This document shows, piece by piece, positions 61,823 through 64,000 of a DNA stretch of 64,000 nucleotides (position 1 is its first letter; every line of letters starts with the position of its first letter). The translations under genes were made by a program, and so were the position numbers. The stretch lies in contig NZ_FCNW02000021.1 in NCBI RefSeq assembly GCF_001544475.1, positions 36,511 through 100,510 of the forward strand, in the 5' to 3' direction. This DNA comes from Caballeronia humi (lineage in GTDB: Bacteria; Pseudomonadota; Gammaproteobacteria; Burkholderiales; Burkholderiaceae). The notes below the pieces were generated by a model. It worked only from the letters and a program-made list of their open reading frames with translations. It did not search any database and was not told where the DNA came from.

Positions 61823-62650
61823 ATGCAAAACGCAGTGAGCCAGGCACGGGAGGTCGGCGGGAGCATGCGTCCGTCCACCTCTTCACGTTCAGGCACATCG
61901 ATGGTCACCGTACTCGGTCAGCAGCCGCGTTACATGCAACTGGCGCAGACGCTCGTCAACGAAATCCAGAACGGCCGCTATCCCGTCGGCTCGACGATCC
62001 CGACCGAGTTCGAACTCTGCGAGCAGTTCGGCGCGAGCCGCTCGACGGTGCGGGAGGCCGTGAAGCAACTCGTGCAGCTCGGCATGGTGGTGCGTCAACC
62101 GGGCGTCGGCACGACCGTGAAGGCGTTGAAGTCGGAAGGCGCTTATACGCAGGTGATGCAGCAGTTGAGCGACCTGCAGCGCTATACGGCCGATACGGTT
62201 CTCGAGATCTTGTCGAAGGAGACGGAACCGCTCGTCGACGATGCCGTGTGCGAGTTGCTCCGCGCCAACCCCGGCGAGACCTGGCTGCATGTGAGGAGTC
62301 TGCGCCGTTCGCCGGATAGCGTCGATCCGATCTGCCATACCGATGCCTATATTCATCCCGCGTTCCGCTCGCTCAAGGTCGACATGGACGAGTTGCACAC
62401 GCCGCTCTTCACGATGATCGAGCGGCAGTTCGGCGAGCAGATCGCGCAGGTGCAGCAGGAGATCCGCGCGATCGCCATGCCGCCAGCGGTCGCGCGGCTT
62501 CTCAACGCGAAGGCGCGTTCGCCGGCGCTCTGGGTGTGCCGCCGTTATCTCAACCGGCGCGGCGACATGGTGGAAGGCTCGATCAATATCCATCCCGCCG
62601 ACCGCTACACGTACTCGGAGACGTTCCAGCGCGGCTGGAACTCCGCTTGA
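61823..62650 (+). CDS. GntR-family (HutC/UTRA) regulator
   Basis: This 275-residue protein has a GntR winged helix (GSTIPTEFELCEQFGASRSTVREAVKQL) and a C-terminal UTRA ligand domain (IHPADRYTYSETFQ near the end). I chose the ATG at 61823, with GAGG before it, rather than upstream frames overlapping the transferase gene. Placed inside the operon, it probably controls it; a dyad overlaps the operon promoter at 56013-56026. Confidence 0.9.
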   Translation: MQNAVSQAREVGGSMRPSTSSRSGTSMVTVLGQQPRYMQLAQTLVNEIQNGRYPVGSTIPTEFELCEQFGASRSTVREAVKQLVQLGMVVRQPGVGTTVKALKSEGAYTQVMQQLSDLQRYTADTVLEILSKETEPLVDDAVCELLRANPGETWLHVRSLRRSPDSVDPICHTDAYIHPAFRSLKVDMDELHTPLFTMIERQFGEQIAQVQQEIRAIAMPPAVARLLNAKARSPALWVCRRYLNRRGDMVEGSINIHPADRYTYSETFQRGWNSA

Positions 62651-62669
62651 ATCGAGGAAGGAGACACGC

Positions 62670-63482
62670 ATGGTTTTGCGCAGTTATCTGTTCGTGCCCG
62701 GCGACCGGCCCGAACGCTTCGCCAAGGCGCTCGCAAGCGCCGCTCATCAGGTGGTGATCGATCTGGAAGACGCCGTGTCGCCCGATGCCAAAGTTGCCGC
62801 GCGCGAGGGGCTTGCGCGCTGGCTGGCATCGGAGTTGAGCGAGGGCGACAAGGCGCGCGTGATGGTGCGTGTCAATGCTTTCGGCACCGTATGGCACGAC
62901 GACGATGTCGCGATGTTGCGTGAAGCAGCGCTTGTCAACGTGATGGTGCCGAAGGCGGAAAGCGCGCAGCAACTCGACGATATCGCCGCGCGATGCAGCA
63001 CCGGTGTGGCGCTGGTGGCGCTAATCGAGAGCGTCGCGGGCGTCGTGCAGATGCGGGATATCGCGAATGCAAAACCGGTTGCGCGGCTTGCCTTCGGTTC
63101 GTTCGACTATTGCGTCGACGCGGGCATCGAAGGCATGGGGCGCGAGCTCGATACAGTGCGCTCGGCGTTCGTCCTCGAGTCGCGTCATGCGGGGTTGCCG
63201 GCGCCCGTGGACGGCGTGACGCTCGCCATCGACGACGCCGCGCGCATCGTTGAAGACGTCGCGCTGGGGCGCAGCTTTGGCTTCGGCGGCAAGCTGTGCA
63301 TTCATCCGAAACAGGTCGACGCGGTGAACAGTGGCTTCGCGCCGAGCGAAGCGGACAAGGCGTGGGCGCAGCGCGTGCTCGACAAGCTCGCGCAGAACCC
63401 GCCGGGTGCTTTCGCCGTCGATGGCAAGCTCGTCGACAAACCCATCATCGATCGTGCGCGGCGTATCGCTGCCAAAGGATAA
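62670..63482 (+). CDS. CitE/HpcH-type CoA ester lyase
   Basis: The 270-residue TIM-barrel protein has RSYLFVPGDRPERFAKAL, a metal motif VIDLEDAV and GGKLCIHPKQVDAVN, as in CitE, malyl-CoA lyase and (S)-citramalyl-CoA lyase. It cleaves a beta-hydroxyacyl-CoA to acetyl-CoA and an alpha-keto acid. With the transferase and hydratase of this operon it would complete a citramalyl-CoA-type route giving acetyl-CoA and pyruvate. Family is clear; substrate is inferred. Confidence 0.92.
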   Translation: MVLRSYLFVPGDRPERFAKALASAAHQVVIDLEDAVSPDAKVAAREGLARWLASELSEGDKARVMVRVNAFGTVWHDDDVAMLREAALVNVMVPKAESAQQLDDIAARCSTGVALVALIESVAGVVQMRDIANAKPVARLAFGSFDYCVDAGIEGMGRELDTVRSAFVLESRHAGLPAPVDGVTLAIDDAARIVEDVALGRSFGFGGKLCIHPKQVDAVNSGFAPSEADKAWAQRVLDKLAQNPPGAFAVDGKLVDKPIIDRARRIAAKG

Positions 63483-63485
63483 AGC

Positions 63486-64000
63486 GTGAAGGTACTGGTG
63501 CCAGTGAAAAGAGTGGTCGACTACAACGTGAAAGTGCGCGTGAAATCGGACGGCAGCGGCGTCGATATCGCGAACGTGAAGATGTCGATGAACCCGTTCG
63601 ATGAGATTGCTGTCGAGGAAGCGGTGCGTTTGCGTGAGGCGGGGGTGGCGACTGAAGTCGTCGCGGTCTCCTGCGGCGTGACGCAATGTCAGGAAACGCT
63701 GCGTACCGCGATGGCGATTGGCGCCGATCGCGCGATTCTCGTCGAATCGACTGAGGAATTGCAGCCGCTGGCGGTCGCGAAGATCCTGAAGGCGCTGGTG
63801 GATAAGGAGCAGCCGCAACTCGTCATCCTCGGCAAGCAAGCGATTGATGACGACTCGAACCAAACCGGTCAGATGCTCGCTGCTCTAGCTGGCCTGCCGC
63901 AAGCGACGTTTGCCTCGAAAGTCGTGGTCGCCGATGGCAAAGCCACGGTGTCGCGTGAAGTCGATGGCGGTTCGGAAACGTTGTCGCTGAAACTGCCCGC
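63486..64000 (+). CDS. etfB: Electron transfer flavoprotein beta subunit (truncated by window end)
   Basis: A GTG at 63486 opens a frame with no stop before the window ends; 171 codons are visible. The product starts KVLVPVKRVVDYNVKVRVK and has SMNPFDEIAVEEAVRL and ILGKQAIDDDSNQTGQML, hallmarks of EtfB. It carries electrons from acyl-CoA dehydrogenases to the quinone pool. It follows the lyase gene by three bases, and etfA likely comes next outside the window. Confidence 0.95.
   Translation, partial: MKVLVPVKRVVDYNVKVRVKSDGSGVDIANVKMSMNPFDEIAVEEAVRLREAGVATEVVAVSCGVTQCQETLRTAMAIGADRAILVESTEELQPLAVAKILKALVDKEQPQLVILGKQAIDDDSNQTGQMLAALAGLPQATFASKVVVADGKATVSREVDGGSETLSLKLP

Overview
This is a GC-rich window whose gene content points to a betaproteobacterium of the Burkholderiaceae, most like Paraburkholderia or Caballeronia. 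The supporting signs are a DUF4148 secreted protein, a catA-benABCD cluster with a separate catBC block, a 3-hydroxybenzoate/gentisate cluster, and many LysR regulators and ABC/MFS transporters. It reads as an accessory catabolic region of a large replicon. No rRNA, tRNA, CRISPR array, integrase or transposase was seen.

Layout. (1) 1-9342: a phospholipase D/cardiolipin synthase-like gene, a candidate 49-residue ORF, then a leftward sugar operon (ATPase, binding protein, two permeases, GH42 beta-galactosidase) facing a LacI regulator. Two mirror-image operator copies lie between them. (2) 9349-16093: a leftward operon of a Rieske oxygenase and a polyamine-type ABC transporter, followed by a LysR gene. 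(3) 16190-21336: a rightward operon of flavin monooxygenase, Rid protein, DUF1028 protein, M20 hydrolase and NCS1 permease, preceded by a perfect LysR-type dyad. (4) 21342-28716: the benzoate-to-muconolactone pathway, catBC and catR leftward, catA-benABCD rightward, with BenM/CatM-type sites. The ben strand continues without a visible break into a second Rid gene and two overlapping dynamin-like GTPases (28746-31945).

(5) 32009-36294: a sensor kinase and sigma-54 response regulator, directly followed by two dyads, a near-consensus -24/-12 promoter and two genes that share a repeated Pro-Pro-His module. This looks like a self-contained signalling circuit. (6) 36944-42487: a secreted beta-propeller protein, then a leftward MFS/BKACE/carnitine-dehydrogenase-like operon under a Crp/Fnr-type regulator with matching boxes. 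(7) 42601-49452: thioesterase, SDR and MarR, then 3-hydroxybenzoate 6-hydroxylase, fumarylpyruvate hydrolase, maleylpyruvate isomerase, gentisate dioxygenase and an aromatic-acid transporter, closed by a strong terminator. (8) 49471-55938: a type II NADH dehydrogenase with a degenerate HAD-like partner, a LysR gene, an orphan two-partner-secretion exoprotein and a DUF4148 protein. (9) 55984-64000: an operon of MaoC hydratase, MFS, MmgE/PrpD, acyl-CoA dehydrogenase, class III CoA-transferase, GntR, CitE-type lyase and etfB (cut by the window end), resembling itaconate/C5-dicarboxylate degradation.

How the genes work together. Benzoate is converted by BenABC and BenD to catechol, then by CatA, CatB and CatC to beta-ketoadipate enol-lactone; the later beta-ketoadipate genes are outside the window. 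3-Hydroxybenzoate goes through gentisate and maleylpyruvate to fumarate and pyruvate. The strongest candidates for something undescribed are the tandem dynamin pair behind the ben genes and the sigma-54 two-component circuit driving the Pro-Pro-His repeat proteins.
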